From assembly GCA_964017185.1 (NCBI GenBank), contig OZ024884.1:17427048-17491047 (forward strand): DNA of 64,000 bases. The letters are read 5' to 3'. The number at the start of each line of letters is the position of its first letter. Positions within the stretch are counted from its first letter, which is position 1. Below are positions 45,240 to 55,269 of the stretch, one piece after another. The position numbers and the translations under genes were made by a program. Below the pieces are notes generated by a model that saw only the letters and a list, made by a program, of their open reading frames with translations, ran no database searches and was not told where the DNA came from. This DNA is from Rugalucina vietnamica (Eukaryota > Mollusca > Bivalvia > Lucinida > Lucinidae).

Positions 45240-45420
45240 ATTAATGAGTCTCAATGCGAGAAAACAGCCCAAATAGCCTATGCGAAAAGCAAAGGTTCAG
45301 GTAAGCCTGCACATTGCCGCAGTCTCACTAGAACATTTGCTTTTCGCTCAAGTAATCTGTGGACTAAGCAGAATTTTCAGCCTAACATAGGAGCTTGTAG
45401 CCCCATTTAGGAGTTGGGCA
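45240..45420 (+). repeat. Dispersed repeat, 'gagaaaacagcccaaatagc' copy 1
   Basis: Contains 'ctcaatgcgagaaaacagcc', 'aatagcctatgcgaaaagca' and 'actagaacatttgcttttcg', with a second diverged copy at about 46305-46440 in the same orientation. The open frame at 45165-45410 runs through this repeat and is rejected as a gene. Confidence 0.5.
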
Positions 45421-45500
45421 AGCACATTTGAAGATTGATATTACAGAGACTCCGAAAGGAAAGTTTTCCTGCGTTGAGGCACAAATGTAATTTATTTCAG

Positions 45501-45675
45501 GCTACTTCTGTATAAGTGGTGCTTTATTACCCAATGATACGATCTGTCCAGAACCATTGTTTCCCCCAGGGGTCCACATCCTCGACAGCATGTCCACCGG
45601 TCTCATTCTCAGACAAAGAAGGCAACATCGCTGTCAACAACTGTGACATGTGTCCATCAGGAAACTACTATGGGG
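45501..45675 (+). pseudogene. Decayed exon of a GCC2/GCC3 cysteine-rich (ephrin-receptor-like) protein
   Basis: A strong acceptor (tgtaatttatttcag, ending 45500) precedes a frame encoding GYFCISGALLPNDTICPEP. A second frame then takes over near 45560 with GSTSSTACPPVSFSDKEGN and CDMCPSGNYYG. Together these match the spacing of GCC2/GCC3 repeats, found in large extracellular proteins of molluscs such as SVEP1- and SCUBE-like molecules. At least one frameshift, loss of expected Cys residues and lack of a donor show that it is broken. No neighbouring exons were found. Confidence 0.55.
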
Positions 45676-46304
45676 ATGTCATTTTTTTCAACGTAAACTT
45701 ATTTTGTGATATGGAAATGTGTTTTAAAATTTTGCCATGAGTACAGTACTACATTGTTCATCAAAACCCTAATCTTCTTGGACAACCATTCAGTTATAAT
45801 TGTGCTCATATCAGTGCCATGAAGATCCTAACCTTTCATTTTGTTGACATGAAAAAAAATACAAAAAAAAATGATGGTATGTCAATTTAAAATGAACTTT
45901 TGCGATCAAACTTGAAAAATACAGGAATTACTTTTTCTAGTTCTAAGTTAATGGAAACAACATGTGCATTGTATATGTACTTATGATTTCAAGATTCATT
46001 GTTCTTACTGGCAAAATTAGAGCATGTGCAGGCGCATGTACACAGACCAGATTTTGCACCTTGTGAGGTGCGATCAGTGAATATGATGTTTGTATCTCAC
46101 ACAGAGACACAGTCAGTGATTTGGAGTCCAATACTTACATGCCAAAGACGAGCCTATTAAGCTTGCATGATGCTGTGTACATTGTTTTAAATGTAATGTC
46201 TTCAAAATTACTTTAGTTACTTTAGTTTTGCCATTTTTTGTCAATTTAGGTTGATGAAGAAAATAACTTGCACGTGTAAACGCAGCTGATTTTGTGTATA
46301 CATA

Positions 46305-46440
46305 TGAGCTTCAGTGAGAGAAGGTAGCCCTAATAGCTAATGCAAAAGCAGTTTCAAACAAGCCAGTGCATCCACACATTTTCACCAGAACCTTTGCATT
46401 TCTTCCTGGTGATATGTGGCCTAAGAAGAAGTTTTGAACA
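46305..46440 (+). repeat. Dispersed repeat, 'gagaaaacagcccaaatagc' copy 2
   Basis: 'cttcagtgagagaaggtagc', 'taatagctaatgcaaaagca' and 'caccagaacctttgcatttc' parallel the copy at 45240-45420. Confidence 0.45.
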
Positions 46441-47155
46441 GCCAAAGAAAGGCTTGTAGTAATGCCACTAAGTGTCGACATATGGGTAATTGAATATTGG
46501 TATTATGGATGTTCTGAAGGGATGTTTTCCTGGGTTTGGGCTGATATACTTTCTATTGTTTTCATGACAGCAGCTAGATTTGTTGTTAAAAATGTTATTA
46601 ACATCATATTATGTATGTATGTGATACATCAGACTCCACACCTTCGGATGACGCTTTAAAGCTAGGCCCCGTCTCTGTATGGCCTTCACTTCTGCTGAGG
46701 TGTTGAACACGACATGAACTCAATCCCCTAATTTTAAAATGGCTGATTTTAGCCTTCAGGTACCAACACATGTAGATTATATTTTATAATGATAAAGTGA
46801 AAATTATGTTCTTTTTTATGCTGATAAACTCTGTATTACATGTGTGTATAGAAATATACAATTGTCTATTGTATAGAAATTGAAAATTGTCTTTTAATAT
46901 CTGTAGATTTTTTTTATGTAAATTTTTATCTTGTTTATATGTACGGTATTTAGAAAGAGTATTTTAAACTGACAGATATATTGTAAATTAATAAAATAAT
47001 CCCATAACTTTGGACACCATAAAAGGGTTATTATGGAAAAAATACAAGTTTGTGAAGTAATTTAACTGTTTGTTATTTATAGAAACTTCATATTTATATG
47101 CAAATGCTACATTTTAAATGGAAAGATTGATTACCAAGATCTGACTTATCATCTG
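46441..47155. other. No recognisable feature
   Basis: AT-rich sequence with no conserved frame and no clear repeat. Confidence 0.4.
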
Positions 47156-47156
47156 A

Positions 47157-47240
47157 GATCAAAATTCTTATGGGCAAACTGCTGTAGCAGCAATCTGATG
47201 TGGATCTCAGCAGTTTGCGGATAAGAAATTTTATTACGTT
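47157..47240. repeat. Short hairpin
   Basis: aaaattcttatgggcaaactgctg is matched by cagcagtttgcggataagaa about 25 bp later. The arms are ~25 bp with few mismatches, like a small MITE. Confidence 0.55.
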
Positions 47241-47984
47241 TTCATGTATTTCAATGCTATTTTGTATATAACACAATTTATCACATTAAGTGTTTCAACA
47301 GGCCATATAAACACTGAGATAAACACATTTTCATTACATCAGATGTCAATTTGTTTTTCTTGTCTAATACAAATGTGCCACCATACATTTTGAAAAAGTA
47401 GTTCTGTAGTCTGGGTTCTCTCCCCTGGTGAAGAATACAAACAACAAAAATAAATTTCTGTCACTTTTGAAAATTGTTTATTTCTCATTTATATCAGATT
47501 TTTTAAGCTTGCAAATTAGTTGGAGAACATTATTTAGACCTTCACAAAGGTTTCTATCAATTAAAGTCGCAAATTTATTTTAATGGGAGATTTATGGAAA
47601 TTGATTAGAAAAACAGGTATTTTCACTAAAAACTTCTATTAGAATGGCTTCCCTTTGGAACACATTATCATTCATAAGAAAGTTTAAGGTTCAGGGATTA
47701 TTCTGGTATGTAACATGCCACATTTGTTTTAAATCTATGAAATATTTATGAACAGAAAACACTATTATTAACGTAATAAGGAACCTCAAAGGATCTCTGT
47801 TTTATTCTTATTTGCTATTACTGCAGCTGGTGATACTGGTGCCCTAAAAAGTCTCCCCGTACGTCATCCATAGTGCAAATGATATTTTCTTTTTAGTCCT
47901 TTGAGATCAGCGACGGTATTCTGAGAAATCAGAAAATTATTAGCAGTTTAGATTCATTTTCTAACCAATGTTAAATATATTTGG

Positions 47985-48160
47985 CCAAATTCGGATTATA
48001 CTAGTCTTTGAATCGACTACCCTGTTGAGCGATGCATAGTTAAGTTATTCTCTGTGGCTCCGTGTTGCCAAACGTATACATCTAGGGTCCCTGAAGAGGC
48101 TTAAGTAGCCGAAACCGCGGTATGGCCTATCCTCTCTCTGCATCTTTTCTGTTCGCAGAG
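47985..48160 (+). repeat. ccgcggtatggcc repeat, copy 2
   Basis: Shares 'actagtctttgaatcgactaccctgttga', 'gttattctctgtggctcc', 'gttgccaaa', and 'gccgaaaccgcggtatggcc' with the retroposed copy at 50538-50724. Confidence 0.7.
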
Positions 48161-48283
48161 GTTTTATATTACGAATATCTTTTATCAAAACTAACAAAGT
48201 TGTATGAAGCTATAATTGTTCAATTGATCTATAGTTTAACAAAGAAATACTTGATATAATTATGCTCATCAGGAGCGTGACAT

Positions 48284-48530
48284 GTATACCCCCTTGAACC
48301 CCACTTTTATATAGCAAAACTGGGGTATGCAGAGGTATACCTATTTCTCTTATTTTTGCTCTAAAACATAGATTGTAGGTACTCGTTAGAACCGTTTCGG
48401 CGAAAATCAAAACAATCTATGTTTTGAGCAAAAATAAGAAAAATACAAAAATAAAATCTACTGCAAATTTTTGATTTTTACAACTAAAGAAAAATTTGTA
48501 TATTACATGGGCATATTTTCGTAATTTTCA
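48284..48530 (+). repeat. tatacccc/aaacatagattgt repeat, copy 3
   Basis: Starts tatacccccttgaacccca, has an inverse tggggtatgcagaggtata about 25 bp later, then 'aaaacatagattgtaggtactcg' and 'tgtatattacatgggcat'. It is close in structure to copy 4 at about 56.2 kb. Confidence 0.7.
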
Positions 48531-49089
48531 TATTTTATATTTTGTATATATACCATCATGACTTACATTGATTTTGAAATTATCTATTTTGCACAATAGA
48601 TGAATGAATGAATGAATGAACTAAAGGTATATGCTATGTTAAGAACAATTTAGGTAGTTGTTAGATTCAAGTACTTAATTAATCTTTAAGACAATAAATC
48701 ACGAAATAGCATATGCTAGGTTATGGGCAACCATATGGTTGGTCGCATAGTGTTTTACAAAAAAAAAAAAAAAAATTAGTTTACATTTAAAATCAGACAA
48801 ACCTAGAGTCATCAAAACTCCGGAGACCGTCATAATAAACAAGTCACGCGAACCTGTCTATATTTACGTCTATCAATTTTCTGAAACTCCGCTGCAGAAT
48901 TTCACAGGGCAAGTATTCAAGTAGTGGGTACCAGGGTGGCTTCAAAGTATAAGTGACGGGATTCGCAGCATGTCTTGGATGATATAAATGTTTAAAGAAA
49001 GCAATGATCAGGTACTGGTTTCAAGTCGTACATACTTAACCTAGCAAAATAAGCTTGCTGAAACGAATTGTTTCTCGGATGTTCCACTA

Positions 49090-49735
49090 CAAGACAAGGA
49101 TAGCCATAGTTCAAATTTCAGCCAGATCCAACCCTTGACTGCAGACTTATCTGTCCTAGACTTTGTGAAAAAAAAAATATTTAGTGTTGTGGCCACTCTA
49201 GCGCCTTCATTTTTATTCGGATCTTTTTTTATTCTTGGAAGTAACAAAGACGTCAAAAATATCTTGGCTGAGTTCGAATTTCGACCAGATCCGACCTCTG
49301 ACTACGGAGTTATCTGCCCTTGAGTGTTTGAAAAATCAATATTTTGTATTGTGGCCACGCTAGCGTCTTCGATTTTCAGTGGATCTTCTTCATTCTTGCA
49401 GGTAAGAAGAATAACTACAATATCTCGGATGAGTTCGAACTTGAGCCAGATCCGACCTCGGACTGCGGAGTTACATGTAGCTGCCCTTCAGTGTTTGAAA
49501 AATCAATATTTTGTATTGTGGCCACTCTAGCGTCTTCAATTTTGATCGGATCTTCTTCATTCTTGGAAGAAACAAGGACAACCATAACATCTTGGATGAG
49601 TTCGAATTTGAGCCACATTCGACCCTGGACTGCGGAGTTAGCTGCCCTTGAATGTTTGAAAAGTCAATTTTTAGTGTTGTGGCCACGCCAACATCTTAAA
49701 TTTTGATCAGATCTTCAAAAACACTATGACCAGTG
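49090..49735 (+). repeat. Tandem array, unit 161-168 bp, four copies
   Basis: The motif 'tgttgtggccac' or 'tattgtggccac' recurs with ggccac at 49191, 49352, 49520 and 49681 (intervals 161, 168, 161). Each unit includes 'tcttcaattttgatcggatc', 'gatgagttcgaa', 'cagatccgacct', 'gactgcggagtta' and 'ctgcccttgagtgtttgaaaa'. Related diverged units form the core of agctcacctgagc copy 3 (40.6-41.2 kb). Open frames of up to 120 codons run through because the unit lacks stops; they are not called genes. The period is close to that of bivalve ~160-bp core repeats, but identity with them was not checked. Confidence 0.8.
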
Positions 49736-49739
49736 ACTG

Positions 49740-50370
49740 TACTTATTGACCTTCGTTGCCCTTGGGCTACTTGTTCTAATGTACTTTACATCTCTCATAT
49801 TCTCTGATAAACCCAGAAAACACGCTAATCTTGTGTTTACCTCTACATAAAATATTATTTACGTGCATCTTAGATTAATCAAACAGCATATTGTTCGCTC
49901 TGGACAAATGTGTGGGAAAATCAGATCCAATACCATCTTCCTATTATTTACCATCGATTCATGCAATCAAACATTAAACATTTAATCTTTTTCGTTCCAT
50001 TGGAAGACCTTTGATCAATATTATTATGTTTAATAGGAATATAACACTACAGTATTATAAGTTTAACATTTACGACGGTGGATGAATGCAATTTTTATTG
50101 CTCTTTTGAATGTCCAATCCATCAAATCGAGTAGTTTTTCTTTAATCAGATTATGTGGCAATTTGGTATACAGAGTAAAAAAAAAATGTAGACAAGCTCG
50201 CCGCACGGAACCCTCTACACTAAAATTCACTGAGCACCTCGCCAGAATATTTTATTGACCAAAACCAATTTTTATTTGAAGTTTCATACACCGTCTCACA
50301 GTATCGTATAACATGCGATTTGATAGCAGTAAGACAGGAAGTTTATAGTGGTAGGACAACAACTAGAATT
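49740..50370. other. No recognisable feature
   Basis: AT-rich flank of the nested transposon cluster. Nothing supportable. Confidence 0.4.
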
Positions 50371-50537
50371 TGCAAGACCGTACAAACGTAAAGGACTAGG
50401 GCCACACTGGTCATAGTAAACGCATAGGCAACATCTGAAACGCACAGGCACTTGTTTTAGGACGAACAGGCTACCTCATAAAATGGCGGATATTTGACAG
50501 GTGAAAAAGGTATGATACATACTTTCTACCTGTTTTA

Positions 50538-50724
50538 GATAATACTGGTCTTTGTATCGACTACCCTGTTGAAAGTTGCAAAATTTCAGTTATTCTCTTT
50601 GGCTCCATGTTGCCAAATCTAAAGGGTCACTGACGAGACTTTAATAGTCGAAACCGCGGTATGGCCCATCCCCTTTCTCATTAATATGTTCACTGCTCTT
50701 AAAGGATCTCAGTTTTAATTTTAT
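50538..50724 (+). mobile_element. 187-bp retroposon-like insertion with 15-bp target duplication
   Basis: The 15-mer tttctacctgtttta occurs at 50523-50537 and again at 50725-50739. The inverted right arm has a single diverged copy at the matching place, so it shows the empty site. The insert contains 'actggtctttgtatcgacta', 'ctttggctccatgttgcc' and 'gtcgaaaccgcggtatggcc' and belongs to the same family as 47985-48160 and 13370-13490. It has no obvious A tail. Confidence 0.75.
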
Positions 50725-51638
50725 TTTCTACCTGTTTTACAATTGTCCAACGATTGTAAAATCTGACACATGCCTTAAAGTACCCTCTTTTCATTTCCCT
50801 TTACAACAGTAGTAAATTTAAGTCAATTTCTTTCGAAATGAAAAATATACCCAAATTTACTTTTTCAGGTAACAGTATTTTGTAGAAAAATTCCCTTTTA
50901 TTACTGATTTCTCTCTTAAATACACGATCTAAGCGCTTGTTCTGCCAAGAACATTGAAAGCCAAGATAATGACGTCGAAAGACAAGCACCAAATACTGTC
51001 CCAAGTTTTTTTTTTTTTGAAAAATACTCAAGAATTTCATTTACAACGCACCTGGCTTCTAAATCTAAAACAATGCAGCTGCTTCTCACGAAATTTCAAA
51101 TTGATGAAAAAGGTATTTCATGGTATTTTATGTGTAAGTCTTATATTAATCAGATGATACACCCAGCGTTCTAAATGATAGTGGCTATAAGTATTCCCAT
51201 GGAGAATTCCCTAGACCCTGTGAACTTATAGATCGTCATACAAAGTTTACAAATATGCTTATGGTTTTAATATTGAGACAAGAACGATGTTATGTCACAT
51301 CATTTAACTAAAATAACCATGTTAAACAACATACATTACAAAATACGACGCCTCATCCTTTTAAAATGCGTGTTTTTTTCATATCACACGTGGCTTTTAA
51401 AATATACAACGATCAGGTTTTCATGCCAGCTCTGGTTTGATAGTAGAACAGATGACTCGAGTAGGTAGCTATCCGCTTTATATGATGATTGGTCGCATAA
51501 TCAGGTCAGTATCTACCATAATAAAATACGTTTTGTTAATTTCTGAAATTGGCTCATGTGTAATACACTCCCGCCCGCGTAATTGTACTCCATTTACGCG
51601 TATTACGCGATTATTTCGTGAGTATTACGTGCTTTAGG

Positions 51639-51832
51639 CCAATTGTGCGCATTTACGCGTAACATGCGCGCATTTACGCGTAACATATCTCATTAACATT
51701 CATAAGCAGAGATAAATGCGTCGATGCACGTAAGGTTCAGTCATTACGCGTTTGAAGTATAGGCCAATCAGACTGGCAATACGTTTACGCGTATTTACCC
51801 TATCATACGCGTAATGACAAGGAGTATAAAAG
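51639..51832 (+). promoter_or_regulatory. Promoter-like segment in the 1.29-kb element
   Basis: CCAAT boxes at 51639 and 51764, several ACGCGT hexamers, and TATAAAAG at 51825-51832, which is 61 bp after the second CCAAT. The order and distances fit an RNA polymerase II core promoter firing rightward, at about 51855. Inference from motifs only. Confidence 0.35.
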
Positions 51833-51921
51833 CTAAAGTATCTAACGGTTGATTTTATCATTCCATCGAAACTAAAGAATGTGCAAGTTTAATGGATTTT
51901 ATTGATATATCGTAATCGTGA

Positions 51922-52143
51922 AAATGGCGTGACCTTATTCAAGTTATTGTCAAAATATTTTATGTGTCTGTGACCCTACCAAAACGTGTTAAGAGTGAGT
52001 TAGATTTCGTTCAAAATGAATCGGAAATTCATTGTACCGAAGCTGGCGAAAAAATCAACATGAACATCGAAGTCGAAGTGAGGAACATTAATTTAGACTT
52101 TTTTTTAAAAGCGTCTCGGGAAGACAAGTGTACAGATAAGTAA
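51922..52143 (+). other. Open frame without ATG in the 1.29-kb element
   Basis: 73 codons are open before TAA at 52141. The second part (VTLPKRVKSELDFVQNESEI and onwards) looks protein-like: charged and soluble. It lies directly downstream of the promoter-like segment but lacks an early ATG. It might be an exon of an element-borne protein or chance. Family unknown. Confidence 0.25.
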
Positions 52144-54619
52144 TACACTAAGTAAAGTGTAGGTAGCCACGTTCAGTTCTGTTCAATTTATTCATTGTTG
52201 TTCAGTCCCCCCTCTATTTTTAAAGGCACCACAGTACGGTATAATGCATGTTTGAATTTCGCTCGTTTTCCTCCCACGTTTCTTTCGTATTGATATCCAA
52301 ATATTATTCAACAGAACTCGAGTGTTTTCTTCTTCGAAATAAAACCGCAAGCAAACATAACATAAACTCGGTTTCCGATCAGGAACCGATCTAGGGATGA
52401 AGCTTTTAAAATATTTCTCACGGGGGCGATCTGGTACATGTTATTTTGTATTTAAGAAGTATTCGAGGCCGTTAATACTGCAGGTCTTAGTATGAAAATG
52501 ATTATTGTTTTGGTCTAAAGCAAAATCCGGGATTTTTGTTTAACCATACAATCTCAAGATTATTGGCTCATTCATTACGCGTATATTTTACGGAAGACTT
52601 TTACTCTCGATTGGTTAGAACAATACGTATATATACGCGTATATACTAAAATGACTTGCTTTTCTTTTTCACTGCTCATTCGTTAAAGTCAAAACGCGTA
52701 ATTTACGCGCATTACGCGTATCATACGTGTAAGAAAAATTGAATTTTGACTGGCTGTTGACACATACGCGTATGAAAGAGGTGCGTATTACGCGATTATT
52801 ACTCACGTATGTTACGCGCATTCAATGAGTACAATTACGCGGGCGGGAGTGTACATGTGTATTGTCTGGATGTATGAGTTTTGTGACAGTACTTAATGGT
52901 ACATCGATTTTATGCAATTTCTTTTACAGAGATGACGAAGATAAAAGTCTGTCGTGTGTTTCTTTTCCTTAGTCGACATAAGAAACACTAGTATCGGTTC
53001 TAAACAAGAAAATGATATATAGAGGTTTGGGTGGTGTTTTTCTTTGCGTTACAGATGGTGCAACTGTTGTCTATGGAGATGTCGCTCTATAATGTGGTCC
53101 ATTAGACGATTTTCTTGTTGACAACTGATATTCCTTACGTCGATGATGGGAAAGAAACACACGGCTGACTTTCATCGTCATCTTTACAATACAAATGCAA
53201 AGGAATGGCATATATAGATGTACATTTCATAACTGACACAAAATTCATATATCCAGACAATAAATACGTACATATATTACACATGAGCCAATTTCAGAAA
53301 TTAACAAAACGTATTTTATTATGGTAGATGCTGTCCTGGTTATGCGTCCAATCATCATATAGCTAACTAGTCGAGCCATGTGTTCTTCTATCAAACCAGA
53401 GCTGACATATAAATCTGATCGTTGTATATTTTGAAAGCCATGTATTTTGTAATACTCTTTGATGAACACTTGACGTATTTTAAAAGGGTGACGCGTCGTA
53501 TTTCGTAACGAATGTTGTCCAACTTGATTATCTGAGTTAAATAATGTGACTTATAGCATTATTCTTGTCAAAATATTGAAACAAAAAGCATGTTTGTAAA
53601 CTTTGTATGACGATCTACATAGGGTCTAGGTGATTCTTCATAGACATATCTCTAGCCACGAATTTTGAGAGAGAAACCGGTAATAAAAGGGAATTTTACT
53701 ACTTAATAGTGTTACCTGAAAAAATAAATTTGGGTGAGGTCTATATTTTCTCTTCGAAAGAAATTGACATAAATTTACTGCCGTTGTAAAGGGAAATGAA
53801 TAGGGGTACTTTAAGGCATATGTCAGATTTTACAATCGTTGAACAATGGAAAAAAAAACAGGTAGACAGTAAGTATCATACCTTTTTCACCTGTCAAATA
53901 TCCGCCATTTGATGTGGTAGCCTGTTCGTCCGAAAACGAGTCCCTGTGCGTTTCAGATGTTGCCTATGCGTTTACTATTACCAGTGTGTAGGGCGTTTAA
54001 CGCTTGATTTTAGCCTCAGATTTTGTTAAAAAATTTTTGGATTTTAGGTGAGAAAACTATTCCTTAAAAGAGTATTAAAAACATGCACGCGTTCTTCATT
54101 TATCCTAAAAGCGTTGCCATGGCAGCGCCCAAAAGAACCATAGATATAGCACATTTTGCACGTTTTGGTCTATTTTTGACCATTTCTGAACACATTTTTT
54201 TATTTTTAAGTGCCAGCCCACACAACGAACAAAATGATACTTAGCATACAATATCTCTGGATGACACTCCATAATTATTTCATAATATGAAATTGTTCGT
54301 CGTGTGGGCCGGTAGTTGAAAATGATGTAAAATGGTGCGAAATAGACCCAAAATTGCAAAAAAAGTATTTCTATGCTATTCGGAGCGCTGCCATGGCAAC
54401 ATGTGTAATTTGAATGTGATATTTGTCCTAGAATTTATAAGCAGTACTGCTCTCCTCAATATTCCAAAATTCATTTTTTACCAACACATGAGGCCGAAAC
54501 CAGGCCTTAAAATCACTGGGCCAAATTTACGTGTGTACGGTCTTTTGTGAAGCTTGGGAAACCAACACATCGTAGGAAGTTTGTCTTTGGCTTCAAGCCT
54601 TCATTCAAACATGAGACAC

Positions 54620-54623
54620 AGGT

Positions 54624-54662
<39 letters not shown>

Positions 54663-54666
54663 TTTC
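54620..54666. repeat. (TTTA)n microsatellite
   Basis: About eleven TTTA/ATTT units in tandem. Confidence 0.95.
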
Positions 54667-54774
54667 AATTCAAAGAAATATTATTTAGCGAGTCAGCTTT
54701 TTTAAAACATGCTAAAAGTAAGTGATACAGACCCTGTAAACACATCCTCTAGTCGAGAAACAAGTGTAGCATTG

Positions 54775-54945
54775 ATTCGGATCTGTCTGATCCGGATTAA
54801 AAATTTGTCTAGTGTGATCGAAAATGTAATCCGGATCAGATTGATCCGGATCAATCGATCCGGATTAACATTTTGTGATGTGTGTGAACGCAACTCTTGA
54901 ACCTAATCAATGTAGTTCGGATCAGTCTGATCCGGATTAAAACGG
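54775..54945. repeat. Cluster of ATCCGGAT/gatccggatta palindromes
   Basis: Within 170 bp the motif tgatccggatta, or an overlapping form (attcggatctgtctga, atccggatcagattga), occurs about seven times on both strands, with one near 54920. The cluster is self-complementary and probably folds. 'gtgtgaacgca' and 'gcgtgaacacg' flank it, suggesting an inverted-repeat element from about 54760 to 54962. Confidence 0.55.
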
Positions 54946-55121
54946 TCTTGCGTGAACACGCCCAATGATTCATCTTGGCCATTATTATGATTTATTTGTT
55001 TGCCCTTGATGGTTCCTAAAAATGACTTTCATGAGCCTAAAGTGGCTGGAAATACAATATACAATACAATACAGGTTGCTATGGAAACCATGTTTTTCTT
55101 CATAAAACAAATAAATAGAAT

Positions 55122-55266
55122 CCATCATGGGTGTCCAGTGGAGATAGGAAAATCCCAACCCGAGGGTCCACCCGTTCCAGTGGAAAACGAGGCTCGCCGA
55201 GTTTCCCACTGGAACGGTGGACCCGAGGGTTGGGATTTTCCTTTCTCCACTGGACACCCATGATCG
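55122..55266. repeat. Long perfect-stem hairpin
   Basis: atcatgggtgtccagtggag at about 55125 is matched by ctccactggacacccatgat at about 55244-55263. Inside, aaaatcccaaccc, gggtccacc and ccagtgg pair with their inverses. The arms are about 60 bp around a small aaacgaggctcgccgagttt loop. Overlapping frames on both strands are artefacts of the symmetry. Confidence 0.85.
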
Positions 55267-55269
55267 ATT

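Larger units (their letters stand above)
51564..52853. mobile_element. 1.29-kb DNA transposon with perfect 27-bp TIRs and ACGCGT/CCAAT arrays
   Basis: Positions 51564-51590 and 52827-52853 are exact inverse copies beginning tacactcccgcccgcgtaat. CATGTGTA (51555-51562 and 52854-52861) flanks both sides, an 8-bp duplication or a 9-bp one with a mismatch. The inverted right arm of the larger fold-back gives the approximate uninterrupted site. Subterminal regions carry many ACGCGT hexamers (at least five on each side), two CCAAT boxes on the left (51639, 51764) and two ATTGG on the right (52562, 52610). The duplication length fits hAT- or MULE-like groups, but no transposase domain was recognised. 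Confidence 0.85.
50403..53988. mobile_element. 3.6-kb fold-back transposon with ~0.9-1-kb inverted arms
   Basis: The ends are CACACTGG at 50403-50410 and its inverse at 53981-53988, directly flanked by the duplication TAGGGC (50397-50402, 53989-53994). The right arm runs from about 53990 down to 53099. The left arm runs from 50403 to about 53021, lengthened by an insertion of 187 bp (50538-50724), extra sequence at about 50935-51190, and a 1.3-kb element at 51564-52853. Outside these, the arms are about 85-90 percent identical by eye. The palindrome centre is about 53022-53098. Both arms preserve a short open frame (51434-51563 plus; 53285-53469 minus). Confidence 0.8.
50374..54544 (-). mobile_element. 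Outer host element, split by a fold-back insertion
   Basis: The left tip (aagaccgtacaaacgtaaag, 50374-50393) is inverted at the right tip (ttacgtgtgtacggtctt, to 54544). The body, 53995-54544, is the second copy of the 14637-15235 element. The fold-back element at 50403-53988 sits near one end and separates the tip from the body. A six-base duplication flanks that insertion. No duplication flanking this outer element could be fixed. Confidence 0.6.

Noticed and set aside
49344-49706. 120-codon plus-strand frame
   Set aside because: A product of the stop-poor 161-168-bp tandem unit.
55000-55263. Overlapping 77-90-codon frames on both strands
   Set aside because: Generated by the symmetry of the 55122-55266 hairpin.
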